This document shows, piece by piece, positions 34,757-43,408 of a stretch of DNA of 48,334 bases. The notes under the pieces were generated by a model that ran no database searches, had not been told where the DNA came from, and saw nothing but the letters and a program-made list of their open reading frames with translations. Each line of letters begins with the position of its first letter. The first letter of the stretch is position 1. Source of the stretch: JACJYC01 sp964558465 (GTDB lineage: Bacteria; Bacteroidota; Bacteroidia; Chitinophagales; Saprospiraceae); NCBI GenBank assembly GCA_964558465.1, contig CAZLEF010000054.1, forward strand, positions 1 through 48,334. The letters run 5' to 3'. The position numbers and the translations under genes were made by a program.

Positions 34757-35875
34757 TCAGGCTTCCAGCAGAATTTCAACAATCCTATCTGCCGCATGCC
34801 CATCCCCGAATGGATTTTTGATCGCTTCCCCGGTGACCGTTTTCTGAAAATGGCTCACTGCAAGGCGCTCCATTTCCAAAGGGTCTACCGTTACGCCAAT
34901 GACTGCCCCGGAAGCACAGGCTTCCGGCCGCTCGGTGGTTTCCCGGAGCAGGATCGCATGTTTGCCCAGGGTTGGCGCTTCTTCCTGTATGCCGCCGCTG
35001 TCGGTCAGGATCAGGTCGGCCGATTGCATCAGCCAGATAAAGGCTTCGTAAGGCTGAGGCGGCAACAGGACCAATTCTTTTAAATCCTGTTGCAAGGTGC
35101 GCGCCCACTCCAAGACCCTCGGGTTGTTATGGGTGGGGAAATATACCCGGCAGGGGATTTTTTGACAAATCCGGCGAATCCCCTCTCCTATTCCATCGAG
35201 GTAACGGTTGAGGTTTTCCCGCCGATGGAGGGTGAGGAGAATGTTTTTAGTTCCCGGTTGCTGCTCATTTGTAAGCAGCATTTTGACCCCCTCCACCGCA
35301 GGCAGATGTTGGGTTTCCATTTTATGCAAGGCCCAAAAAAGCGCATCCACAATGGTATTGCCACACAAAAAAGCGGAATCGGCCGGAACGCCGTTTTGGA
35401 TGAGATTTTCCCGTGCTTTGGCAGTCGGGCAAAAATGCAGGTCGGCCAGTTGTCCCAGGAGCCGGCGGTTCATCTCCTCCGGGAAGGGCGAGCGTTTTAA
35501 GGGGGTGCGCAGACCAGCCTCCACATGGCCTACCCCTGCCCCCGCGTAAAAAGCGGCCAGCGCCCCTGCAAAAGCCGTGCTGGTATCGCCGTGCACCAAA
35601 ACCCAGTTCGGACCAAAATCAGCGATCACTTTGGCCAGTCCCTCCAATGTCTGGGAGATAAATGAGGAAAGTTCATGATAAACGGCGCCGGAATTTAGTT
35701 CATAGTCCGGTTTCAACTCAAAAAAATCCATCATGGGTTGTTTCAGTTCCTTGTGCTGGCCGGTGTCGCAGATCCGGAGTTCCAGGCGGCTTTCCTGTTT
35801 TTTCAGGGCAAAAACCAGGGGCGCCATTTTGATGACGTCAGGCCGGGAACCGATAATGAGCAGGATCTTGTTCAA
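34757..35875 (-). CDS. wecB: UDP-N-acetylglucosamine 2-epimerase (non-hydrolysing)
   Basis: WecB interconverts UDP-GlcNAc and UDP-ManNAc for surface glycans. The protein of about 372 residues has NKILLIIGSRPDVIKMAPL (the usual GTRPEAIK motif with S and D/V changes), VHGDTSTAFAGALAAF, GHVEAGLRT, FPEEMNRRL, LLTLHRREN, LTDSGGIQEEAPTLGKHAILLRETTERPE and GAVIG. These include the conserved acidic and His residues of the active site. I take a TTG start at 35875 because the domain begins there. An ATG at 35938 would add 21 unrelated residues and overlap the divergent glycosyltransferase. Confidence 0.93.
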   Translation of the reverse strand: MNKILLIIGSRPDVIKMAPLVFALKKQESRLELRICDTGQHKELKQPMMDFFELKPDYELNSGAVYHELSSFISQTLEGLAKVIADFGPNWVLVHGDTSTAFAGALAAFYAGAGVGHVEAGLRTPLKRSPFPEEMNRRLLGQLADLHFCPTAKARENLIQNGVPADSAFLCGNTIVDALFWALHKMETQHLPAVEGVKMLLTNEQQPGTKNILLTLHRRENLNRYLDGIGEGIRRICQKIPCRVYFPTHNNPRVLEWARTLQQDLKELVLLPPQPYEAFIWLMQSADLILTDSGGIQEEAPTLGKHAILLRETTERPEACASGAVIGVTVDPLEMERLAVSHFQKTVTGEAIKNPFGDGHAADRIVEILLEA

Positions 35876-35880
35876 GCTGT

Positions 35881-35888
35881 TATCTTTG
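35881..35888 (+). promoter_or_regulatory. Bacteroidota-type -7 box (TATCTTTG)
   Basis: TATCTTTG matches TAnnTTTG exactly, 19 nt before the TTG start at 35908 of the second GT4 gene, and just upstream of the wecB start on the opposite strand. No -33 element is clear. Confidence 0.45.
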
Positions 35889-35907
35889 GGATTCAAAACC
35901 GTATCGT

Positions 35908-36978
35908 TTGGCAGACCGATCCAGGACCATATTTGCATTTATCCTTCCCAAACGGGGTTGCGTGGCCTATTCGCTGGAAATGATCCGCCATTTGACCGGG
36001 CTAAGATATAAAGTTTATGTTTCCCGGCGGACGGAAGGCGACCTGCCGGATCAATGCGACCGCATTCCCACCTTTCGCAACGGATTGGAATTCTTTTTTG
36101 CAACCCTTTTTATTTTGCCTTATTGGCTGGTAAAAATCGGCAGGAATGCACGGAAAACGCGCTGCGAAGCGTTTTATTTTCCGGTCTTGCATCACTGGAC
36201 GCCGTTTTTCCTGATCCTGGCCCGGATGTTGAAAATCCCCGGCATCCTAACGGTACACGACGCAACAACCCATCCGGGTGAACCCGGTTTTTTTCAGGAT
36301 TTTTTCCAGAGGATTTCGATCCGGCTGGCTGCCGGGGTAATTGCGTTAAGTGAATATGTGGAAAATAAACTCCTGCTGAGCGATAAACCCCATGTACGTA
36401 TTCCGCATGGAATATTGACCTTGCCGGGTTTGAACAGGGAAAGAAAAGCCCTTCATCAACCGGCCCGCCTGCTTTTCCTGGGTCGTATTGCCCGGTACAA
36501 AGGCCTTGATCTTTTATGGGCGGCTTTGCAACAACTCGATGAACACAGTTGGGCCTGCCTTACGATCGCAGGGTTGGTCATTGATCCGGATTTTGAACCA
36601 TTCCAACACCCCAAGGTCAAGTGGCGGAATGAATGGCTGCCGGAGGAAGAAATCAGCCGGTTGCTGAACCAATCCGACATCCTTGTATTACCCTACCGGG
36701 AGGCTTCCCAATCCGGGATCATCCCCCTTGGCATTGCCGCGGCCATCCCGATGGTGGTCACCAGGGTGGGCGGGCTCCCCGAACAGTTAGGCCCGGAAGA
36801 AGCGGTATGGGTAGAACCCGACCCCGATTCTTTGGCCAAAGGTATCCGGGCTTTAACAGAAAATACCGATATTTACCACCGGATCCATTTAAATTTATTA
36901 AAGCATGTTGCGGAAGAACCCGGAACCCAATTGAATGCCTTCATCTTTTCTCAAATAAACAGGAATCCGTCTGTATAA
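35908..36978 (+). CDS. Family 4 glycosyltransferase
   Basis: This 356-residue GT-B enzyme shows FAFILPKRGCVAYSLEMIRHL at the start, GILTVHDATTHPGEPG, AAGVIALSEYVENKLL, then LLFLGRIARYKGLDLLWAALQQL, ACLTIAG, SDILVLPYREASQSGIIPLGIAAAIPMVVTRVGGLPEQL, a clear C-terminal donor site. The start is TTG at 35908, since no ATG precedes the conserved region. It is likely a polysaccharide glycosyltransferase. It lies 33 nt before the TonB-domain gene and is divergent from wecB. Confidence 0.9.
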   Translation: MADRSRTIFAFILPKRGCVAYSLEMIRHLTGLRYKVYVSRRTEGDLPDQCDRIPTFRNGLEFFFATLFILPYWLVKIGRNARKTRCEAFYFPVLHHWTPFFLILARMLKIPGILTVHDATTHPGEPGFFQDFFQRISIRLAAGVIALSEYVENKLLLSDKPHVRIPHGILTLPGLNRERKALHQPARLLFLGRIARYKGLDLLWAALQQLDEHSWACLTIAGLVIDPDFEPFQHPKVKWRNEWLPEEEISRLLNQSDILVLPYREASQSGIIPLGIAAAIPMVVTRVGGLPEQLGPEEAVWVEPDPDSLAKGIRALTENTDIYHRIHLNLLKHVAEEPGTQLNAFIFSQINRNPSV

Positions 36979-37010
36979 AACCCGGATTTTTGGTCATCTC
37001 TTAAAAAAAC

Positions 37011-37481
37011 ATGGTTATGCTTAAGAAACTACAGATTGCCGGACTCTTTTCCTTGTTCACAGTCACGCTTATCGGGCAGGTTGAAAAACCGGTCTCGGAG
37101 GTTCAACCCCGGTTTTATGACGCCAAATGCGAAATGATTGCCGCACCGGAAGAATGCCGGGCCTGCGCTGAAATGCAAATGGTCAAAAAACTTTACACCT
37201 CGCTTACCTATCCTGCGCAGGCCAGGGAAAACAGTATATCCGGCGAGGTAATCGCCCAATTCACCGTCAAAGCAGACGGAACCGTTGCGGACGTTTCCAT
37301 CACTCAAAGTTTGGGTTACGGATGCGACGAAGCCACGATGGAAGCCATCCAATCCCTTGGAAAATTTGTACCCGGCCAAACCGGCGGCCAACCGGCAGAC
37401 GCGGTCATGACCCTCCCGGTCCGGTTCAGGGTTGAGCGCGGGGCGAGTATCCATGAGGGTACGGGCAAACGGAACGAATAG
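37011..37481 (+). CDS. Secreted TonB C-terminal-domain protein
   Basis: This 156-residue protein has a short signal-like hydrophobic segment (about residues 5-24, ending TLIGQ). A TonB C-terminal domain follows: YPAQARENSISGEVIAQFTVKADGTVADVSITQSLGYGCDEATMEAIQSLGKFVPGQTGGQPADAVMTLPVRF read in parts. It lacks the long proline-rich linker of true TonB, so it is probably a periplasmic or surface protein with the same fold. Such short forms are common in Bacteroidota. Three cysteines at about 43-57 (KCEM, ECRAC) are notable. Alternative ATG at 37017. It ends in a convergent junction with repeats. Confidence 0.85.
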   Translation: MVMLKKLQIAGLFSLFTVTLIGQVEKPVSEVQPRFYDAKCEMIAAPEECRACAEMQMVKKLYTSLTYPAQARENSISGEVIAQFTVKADGTVADVSITQSLGYGCDEATMEAIQSLGKFVPGQTGGQPADAVMTLPVRFRVERGASIHEGTGKRNE

Positions 37482-37547
37482 CGTGCTTGCAGGCATACGG
37501 GTTCAATTAAATCGGGAAGTTGTTTTTTGCACGTCCCTAATACTATT

Positions 37548-37582
37548 CTTTGTGATCTTTGTGGGACCGTTGTGACTTTGTG
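37548..37582. repeat. CTTTGTGAT-type repeats in a convergent junction
   Basis: CTTTGTGAT/CTTTGTGGG/CGTTGTGA/CTTTGTG units lie between the TonB-domain gene and the minus-strand glycosyltransferase. The rest of the 102-nt junction shows nothing recognisable. Confidence 0.6.
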
Positions 37583-37583
37583 T

Positions 37584-38891
37584 TTAAATCTGCAACCGGC
37601 GCCCATATAGCCGGCTGATCGCTTCCACGGCATATTTATTGATCCAGACCTGCCGGGTCGAAAAGGGCAATTGACTGCCGTTGCAAGTGGTCAGGAACCT
37701 TTCAAATGAAGGGATCGCCTCTTTTGCCTCCTGCCCGGGCAACAGGTTCCAGACCATCGGATAATTCCCGGCAAAATCACGGAAAGCATCCCCGGGATTG
37801 AGCATAATATTGACGATGGGTTTGCCCGAACAAAGGTATTCTGCCGCCTTGCTGGGAAGATGATAATCGGTGGTATTGCCGATATTGACCAAAAACCCGG
37901 TATTGCTTATTTCCTTCGCAACCCGGTCTCTCGGGATCATTCCGTGAAAACGCAGGATGCCGTTTAATGCAGGGTAACGGCTGAATTCTGTTATGACCCA
38001 GGCCGGCATTTCTCCAAAAAAATCAACCTGGAGTTTTGGCCGGTACGCCGGAAAGGCGCTTAAAAATTGGTTGAGGAAGGCAAAAAACGGCGCGGGTGTG
38101 CGGACATTTTTATAAAAAGTCCCGAAGTAAGCCAGTCTGACCCTATCCCCCGCTGGTTGAGGACCAAAGGGGCGGGGGGCGACCATATCCCGGTTGACCA
38201 ATGGCGGAACAACACCCATCTTTTCCCCGAACTCCAGCTCCGGATAATAACTTTGATAACGGTCCACAGCATTTTTCAACGTCAGGGTCACCGCATCTGC
38301 CCGTTGCAACAACCTCGCCTCCGACCGGTCGTTCCGTTTTTTGTACAAAAACCGGTTATTCACCCGAAATTGGGTGGAAAATGCGAAAGGGTCTTCGATA
38401 TCCATCAGCCAGAACAGATCCGGGTTTTTCCGTTTGAGGGCGTCCGCGATCAGGTTGGCTGTAAAAGGCAGGGAAACACTGATCACCTTGTCGAACCGGA
38501 ATTGATTCTGCAATCGCAACGCGGCCCTTTTGCCGGAAAAATACCAGGTGTAGGCGCCGTCCGGCCAGTAGATCTGCCGCCACGTCAGATCCACGATCTT
38601 TTCCAGGGATTTGCGAAATCCACCGGGAGGTCGAGGTGGATTCATCCCGGCTTCCGTTCTTCTTTTTGAAATGCCCAATCGGTTATACACCCAGTCCAGC
38701 AGAGATCCGGAGCCGGCGCGATGCACAAAAACCCCGTTTATTTTTTCCTCCCGCGGGTAAGGTTTCCGTTCCGAACAGAGGATATGCACCTCATGTCCCT
38801 GGGATGCCCAATGCTCCGCAATGGCCGACCAACGGAAAACATTGGGGGTCATCACCGGGTGATAATAAACCGTGACGATCAAGATCCGCAT
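37584..38891 (-). CDS. Glycosyltransferase (GT4-like)
   Basis: This 435-residue protein opens with MRILIVTVYYHPVMTPNVFRWSAIAEHWASQGHEVHILCSE, a typical GT-B acceptor-side start. It then has GVFVHRAGSG, FDKVISVSLPFTANLIADAL, WLMDIEDPFA, and a C-domain with RLAYFGTFYKNVRTPAPFFAFL, RFHGMIPRDRVAKEISNTGFLVNIGNTTDYHLPSKAAEYLCSGKPIVNI. The HLPSKAAEYLCSGKPI stretch is the donor-site signature. Its start codon lies within the last codons of the upstream polytopic protein gene (13-nt overlap), so the two are translationally coupled. Confidence 0.88.
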   Translation of the reverse strand: MRILIVTVYYHPVMTPNVFRWSAIAEHWASQGHEVHILCSERKPYPREEKINGVFVHRAGSGSLLDWVYNRLGISKRRTEAGMNPPRPPGGFRKSLEKIVDLTWRQIYWPDGAYTWYFSGKRAALRLQNQFRFDKVISVSLPFTANLIADALKRKNPDLFWLMDIEDPFAFSTQFRVNNRFLYKKRNDRSEARLLQRADAVTLTLKNAVDRYQSYYPELEFGEKMGVVPPLVNRDMVAPRPFGPQPAGDRVRLAYFGTFYKNVRTPAPFFAFLNQFLSAFPAYRPKLQVDFFGEMPAWVITEFSRYPALNGILRFHGMIPRDRVAKEISNTGFLVNIGNTTDYHLPSKAAEYLCSGKPIVNIMLNPGDAFRDFAGNYPMVWNLLPGQEAKEAIPSFERFLTTCNGSQLPFSTRQVWINKYAVEAISRLYGRRLQI

Positions 38892-40810
38892 GGGCGATTC
38901 AGGATGATAAGCCGGGTTCCGGAAAGGGGGTCTTCGATCGTTTTACCAGCGCACGCCTGTATTTTTTCCGGTACCCGGGCCCCTTTTTCAACGACGATAA
39001 AATCCATTTCCTGCTCATTGATGAAATCAAGTTGGGCCTGTTCATAACTTTTGTAGATGCCCGACCGTTTTTGGGTCTGTATAAAACGGTAAAACGGCGA
39101 CCGCATGATCGCCCCTTTTCTTTCAAGAAAACGGATCCCGGACTCATCCGCGGCCACACTCAGGGAGTTGACCCAATAACCTTTGCCTGCCATGCCCAGG
39201 AAATTGCAGTAGAGACACATCCTGGGATTTGAGGAATACGGGTTCAGAGTGGCCGGATTAGCAATGGCGCCCCCAAAACTTTTTTTTCCCGACAGGGCAT
39301 GCATTGCCTCTTCCAAAAAGTCTTTGCTTACACTCCCGGGATGTTGTGGCCTGATGACAGTTATCTGAAGGAAAGACCAGAGGAATATAGATCCGATTAA
39401 ACCAGCGAACAGAAATTTTTCTCTCAAAAACCTGGCCGGATCATTAATTTGTTTGAAATAGAAAAAATTCGCTCCAGTTATAAAAAATCCCGCCGAAACA
39501 ATGAATCCAAGCGCAGCTAAAGGATTCGCAATCACAGTAAAAAACTGATCTACTTCAACATTTGAGTTAAAGAATCCTTTCACCAAAATTCCACTAATAA
39601 ATAGGATGATCCACCACTGAACAGCCCGCCGTTCCTGGACAAAAAATGTCTTGTTGCGTAGCCAGATTAAAAAAGCTGTCAAATAGAGCGGCCAAACAAA
39701 GACTAGGTGTTTTACGACGGCAGCGAACCATCCACGTATCATCCGCCAAATATATTCGTTCCAGGATAAACGAATATTTTCTGAACCTACCGTCCAATTG
39801 CCAGCCCGCCAATAATAAATTAAAAGAAAGGCTGCAGCAAAAAAGGGAATAACCCAGCTACGCGCAAAATCCCTCCAAAAGGGCAAGCCTTTGCAATTTT
39901 CAACCCATGCAAGCCCCAGGAACATTAAAAAAATTGCTGGCCCATAAATTATATTCAACACCGGTAGCACCGCCAAAGTCAAAAAACCGAGTGATGCGCA
40001 TTCTGTTCGCCACAACAACCAGCCAGCAGCCATTACCCAGTAAGTTAAAACAATTTTAGACCAAATGAAGACTGGGTATTGGTAACCAGCGGAAAAATTA
40101 TAGCCATAAAACATTGCCGGAAAAAAAAGAGAGAAAAAGGCGATCAGGATCCCATCGCCGCCCCCCGGATAAAAGGTTCGGAATACGGCAATATTCCCCA
40201 CAAAACAAACCCCGCAGGCAAAGGGAATAAAAACGTAAAGGTATCCTGTCAGGGAAGGCATTCCGGCGGGCATACAAAAACCGGCCAGCCAGAGATCCGG
40301 ATAATGATAGGGCTCCGGCTTGCCTGTAGCGGCTAATGCAGAAAGTTCATACCAGGGTGAAGGCCGCTCGACGCCCGTCTGTTTCAAATATTCTGCCGCG
40401 ATGGCGTAGATCCCATAATCCTCATCTCCGAAGTGTGCAACGGAACCGTTAAAATAATCATTGGCCAGCCATTGGGCGCCCAGATAACTCAGACTTGCCA
40501 AAATGACAAGAAACAATCCCCTCCCTTCCACTTGGATCTCACTCCCCCCCCGGTACCCGTCCTTTTGCCGGAGCCAGACTGCGGCCAGGTATAATCCGGC
40601 CAAGGCCCAGCAAACCGTGACCCCCTTGGTGTAAAAAACAGCCAACCCCACCGTTATGCCAATCGCCCCCAACGCGAGTTTGCCAAAACAGGCGATGGCC
40701 CAGTCCACCTTCCGGATTCCCAGTGGCGCCCACAGCAACCAACCCGCCCCGTAGACCATCACGATCCGGATAAAAACCCCGGTTGCCTGAGCCAAAACTT
40801 CGTCTGCCAT
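38879..40810 (-). CDS. Large polytopic membrane protein, probable GT-C glycosyltransferase or polysaccharide polymerase
   Basis: The 643-residue protein has roughly a dozen hydrophobic segments up to residue about 500, then a soluble C-terminal domain of about 150 residues. An extracytoplasmic loop with acidic residues (AHFGDEDYGIYAIAAEYLKQTG) after an early membrane segment resembles GT-C enzymes that use lipid-linked sugars. No family is recognised with certainty. I prefer ATG 40810 (ADEVLAQATGVFIRIVM) over the longer frame to 40924, which would overlap the flippase gene. It overlaps the GT gene downstream by 13 nt and follows the flippase by 10 nt. The middle (about 39360-40110) is clearly more AT-rich than its flanks. 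Confidence 0.8.
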   Translation of the reverse strand: MADEVLAQATGVFIRIVMVYGAGWLLWAPLGIRKVDWAIACFGKLALGAIGITVGLAVFYTKGVTVCWALAGLYLAAVWLRQKDGYRGGSEIQVEGRGLFLVILASLSYLGAQWLANDYFNGSVAHFGDEDYGIYAIAAEYLKQTGVERPSPWYELSALAATGKPEPYHYPDLWLAGFCMPAGMPSLTGYLYVFIPFACGVCFVGNIAVFRTFYPGGGDGILIAFFSLFFPAMFYGYNFSAGYQYPVFIWSKIVLTYWVMAAGWLLWRTECASLGFLTLAVLPVLNIIYGPAIFLMFLGLAWVENCKGLPFWRDFARSWVIPFFAAAFLLIYYWRAGNWTVGSENIRLSWNEYIWRMIRGWFAAVVKHLVFVWPLYLTAFLIWLRNKTFFVQERRAVQWWIILFISGILVKGFFNSNVEVDQFFTVIANPLAALGFIVSAGFFITGANFFYFKQINDPARFLREKFLFAGLIGSIFLWSFLQITVIRPQHPGSVSKDFLEEAMHALSGKKSFGGAIANPATLNPYSSNPRMCLYCNFLGMAGKGYWVNSLSVAADESGIRFLERKGAIMRSPFYRFIQTQKRSGIYKSYEQAQLDFINEQEMDFIVVEKGARVPEKIQACAGKTIEDPLSGTRLIILNRPCGS

Positions 40811-40820
40811 TTCACTTTCC

Positions 40821-42242
40821 TTATTGCCGTGTATCAAAAACCCTTTTAAAAAATCTGACAAAAATTCGGTTAAACCGGATGGCAAGATACAGGTATAACC
40901 CCAGAAAAACCGCTGTAAAAACACCCGGGCCGATCAGACCTGCGTACCACCCGATTCCTGGAAAAAAAGCGGCCGTAATGGCCGTCAGAAAGGGGTATCC
41001 GGCTGCAAGCGGCCATTGGCGAAGGGATGCGCCAGGCAATGCTTTATGAACGATAACCCAGGAAACAACCCACAAAACCAGGTGGGCGCCGACCATTCCT
41101 GTCACCATGCAGGTCAGGCCTGCCGGATAGATCAATACCATCATTCCCGAAATTAAAACGCCGTATCCAAGGCTCGCCTTTGTCCATAAACCGATCCTTC
41201 CCAAAGCCAGCAACAAATGGTCGACCGGGTTGATCAAAGCATGCAAAACCACAAAACCGGCCAGCAACCGGAAAACAACCAGGTATACCAGCCAGGATTC
41301 CCCAAAAAACAACCGGATGATTTCCGGCGCAAATACGATAACCGCGAGGTAAACCGGAATATGCAGGGTTCCAATTGCATTCACAAGTGCAAGGTAAAGG
41401 GATCGCAAACGCCATCCGCTTGCCTGCATCCGGGAATAGACCGGGTAAACAGCCCGCTCCAGGGCTTCTGTCGCCAGTGCAGCCGGCCGGACCAGCGTTC
41501 TTTTAAAAACATCATATACCCCCAGGGCTTCCAATCCGCTCAATCTTCCGATCAGCAAATAATCCAGGTTAAAGACCAATTGAGTGACCAGGCGCTCCGC
41601 CAGATGTGCCCTTCCAAAACGAAGAAACGGCAACAGTTCTTTGAAGGATGCACGTTCTCCGGTCGCCCCTCCTCCGGAATAATGCCGGTTTAAAAGGGCT
41701 TCTGAAAAGTATTTTGTGGAAAATCCGGCTGCCAATGAAAATGCCCCCCAGTCTGTCCAGGCAGTTGCCATGGTTACAACAAAAGATAATATAAATGCAC
41801 ACAACTCAATTATAATCAATTTTTTATAAAAAAATCCCCTGTAAAGTTTCGACCGGTAAATACCTCCTGTTGCGTGCGCGAACAAACCAACTCCGGAAAC
41901 GAGTCCCAGATACAATAAATCGATTCTGCCAAATTGCCAGGCCAGCATGCCGGCCAATAAAACCAGGATGGCCCCGGAAATCAACCCGCCCCAATGCCCC
42001 AACCTGACCAGTCCGGCCAATTGGCGCTGATCCAGGCTGTTTTGTTGCACTACACCGGAATGAAAAAAAGCGTATTGCCATTGCAACCCCAGACCTGCAA
42101 AAACCTGAATCAGTGCAACGGCAGCGAAATCGGTCTTCTCCAGCAGCCGCACAAGGATATAGGTTTGAAGCAATCCAAATGCAAACTGAAACAAGGCCGC
42201 GAAGCTGGTCCACCGGATGCCGGAGAAAAGGAGGTTGATCAA
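40821..42242 (-). CDS. Oligosaccharide flippase family protein (Wzx-like)
   Basis: This 473-residue membrane protein has about 12-14 predicted helices and starts GIRWTSFAALFQFAFGLLQTYILVRLL, as in the polysaccharide translocase family. Such proteins flip lipid-linked oligosaccharides across the inner membrane. LARRFGRAHLAERLVTQLVFNLDYLLIGR-like (read FLRFGRAHLAERLVTQLVFNLD) matches the mid-protein family motif. The start is TTG at 42242, the first possible codon after a TAA that lies in the adjacent repeat array. It heads a three-gene set with the polytopic protein and the glycosyltransferase. Confidence 0.88.
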   Translation of the reverse strand: MINLLFSGIRWTSFAALFQFAFGLLQTYILVRLLEKTDFAAVALIQVFAGLGLQWQYAFFHSGVVQQNSLDQRQLAGLVRLGHWGGLISGAILVLLAGMLAWQFGRIDLLYLGLVSGVGLFAHATGGIYRSKLYRGFFYKKLIIIELCAFILSFVVTMATAWTDWGAFSLAAGFSTKYFSEALLNRHYSGGGATGERASFKELLPFLRFGRAHLAERLVTQLVFNLDYLLIGRLSGLEALGVYDVFKRTLVRPAALATEALERAVYPVYSRMQASGWRLRSLYLALVNAIGTLHIPVYLAVIVFAPEIIRLFFGESWLVYLVVFRLLAGFVVLHALINPVDHLLLALGRIGLWTKASLGYGVLISGMMVLIYPAGLTCMVTGMVGAHLVLWVVSWVIVHKALPGASLRQWPLAAGYPFLTAITAAFFPGIGWYAGLIGPGVFTAVFLGLYLYLAIRFNRIFVRFFKRVFDTRQ

Positions 42243-42348
42243 TTATTGATTCGATTGATTCGATTGATTCGATTGATTCGATTGATTCGATTGATTCGAA
42301 TGGCGGGTGCATCCTCACATCAACGCATCAACAAATCAACAAATCAAC
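42243..42348. repeat. GATTGATTC and ATCAACAA arrays upstream of the flippase gene
   Basis: Six 9-nt units (GATTGATTC, reverse GAATCAATC) at about 42247-42300 abut the flippase TTG start. A second stretch of 8-nt ATCAACGC/ATCAACAA units lies at 42319-42348. It separates the flippase gene from ruvB, both on the minus strand. Confidence 0.9.
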
Positions 42349-42377
42349 CATTAATTGGCTGCTCCGCAGCGCGTGGT

Positions 42378-43406
42378 TTAACTAAACAAGGTTCCGGCGC
42401 GGCCGGGCGGTACTGCGCCGATATGCCGGAATGCTTTTTCGGTAGCTTCCCGTCCGCGAGGAGTGCGTTGAAGGTATCCCTCCATGATCAGAAAGGGTTC
42501 GTGGACTTCCTCGATGGTGCCGGGTTCTTCCCCGACTGCAGTCGCGATGGTGGTCAGGCCAACGGGACCGCCTTTGAATTTCTCAATGATCGCGGAAAGG
42601 ATGCGGTTGTCCATTTCATCCAGTCCGCCTTCATCGACATTGAGGGCTTGCAGGCCGAATTGCGCAATTTCGAGGTCGATGGTACCCTCCCCTTTGACCT
42701 GGGCAAAATCCCGCAGTCGCCGCAATAATGAATTGGCGATCCGGGGTGTTCCCCTGCTCCGGCGGGCGATCTCATGGGCGCCCTCTGCCGTCACCGAAAC
42801 GTTCAGCAAATTGGCAGAACGGTTCACGATCCTGATCAGGGTCGGAACATCGTAATAGTCCAGGTGGCAATTGATGCCGAAGCGGGCCCGCATCGGCGCG
42901 GTCAGAAGCCCCATGCGGGTAGTGGCGCCGATCAGCGTAAACGGATTCAGGGAGATCTGGATGCTCCTGGCGTTGGGGCCGCTGTCGATCATGATGTCGA
43001 TGCGGTAATCCTCCATAGCCGAGTAAAGGTATTCTTCCACGACCGTGTTGAGCCGGTGAATTTCGTCGATAAAGAGCACATCTCCTTCATCCAGATTGGT
43101 GAGGAGGCCCGCCAGATCGCCCGGTTTTTCCAGCACCGGCCCGGAAGATAATTTCAGGTTGGCGCCGAGTTCAAAAGCGATGATATGGGAAAGGGTGGTT
43201 TTGCCCAGGCCGGGCGGGCCGTGCAGCAAGACGTGGTCCAGCGCTTCTCCCCTTTGCCGGGCAGCTGCAATAAAGACCTCCAGATTGTCGACGATCCTGG
43301 GTTGCCCCCTGAACTCTTCCAGGGCTTTGGGCCGGAGGGCTTTTTCTACCTGACGGTCTTCCGGGTTCATTCCTTCGCCGCGCGGATCAAGATTCGGATT
43401 TGACAT
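42378..43406 (-). CDS. ruvB: Holliday junction branch migration helicase RuvB
   Basis: RuvB is the hexameric motor that drives RuvA-bound Holliday junctions in recombination repair. The 342-residue protein has LRPKALEEFRGQ, Walker A HGPPGLGKTTL, Walker B VLFIDEIHRL, sensor 1 LIGATTRMGLLTAPMRARFG, the arginine finger region, and the C-terminal winged-helix with GEEPGTIEEVHEPFLIMEGYLQRTPRGR. The length is standard. It follows a lipoprotein gene by 2 nt, an unusual partner. ruvA is not in the window. Confidence 0.97.
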   Translation of the reverse strand: MSNPNLDPRGEGMNPEDRQVEKALRPKALEEFRGQPRIVDNLEVFIAAARQRGEALDHVLLHGPPGLGKTTLSHIIAFELGANLKLSSGPVLEKPGDLAGLLTNLDEGDVLFIDEIHRLNTVVEEYLYSAMEDYRIDIMIDSGPNARSIQISLNPFTLIGATTRMGLLTAPMRARFGINCHLDYYDVPTLIRIVNRSANLLNVSVTAEGAHEIARRSRGTPRIANSLLRRLRDFAQVKGEGTIDLEIAQFGLQALNVDEGGLDEMDNRILSAIIEKFKGGPVGLTTIATAVGEEPGTIEEVHEPFLIMEGYLQRTPRGREATEKAFRHIGAVPPGRAGTLFS

Positions 43407-43408
43407 GA

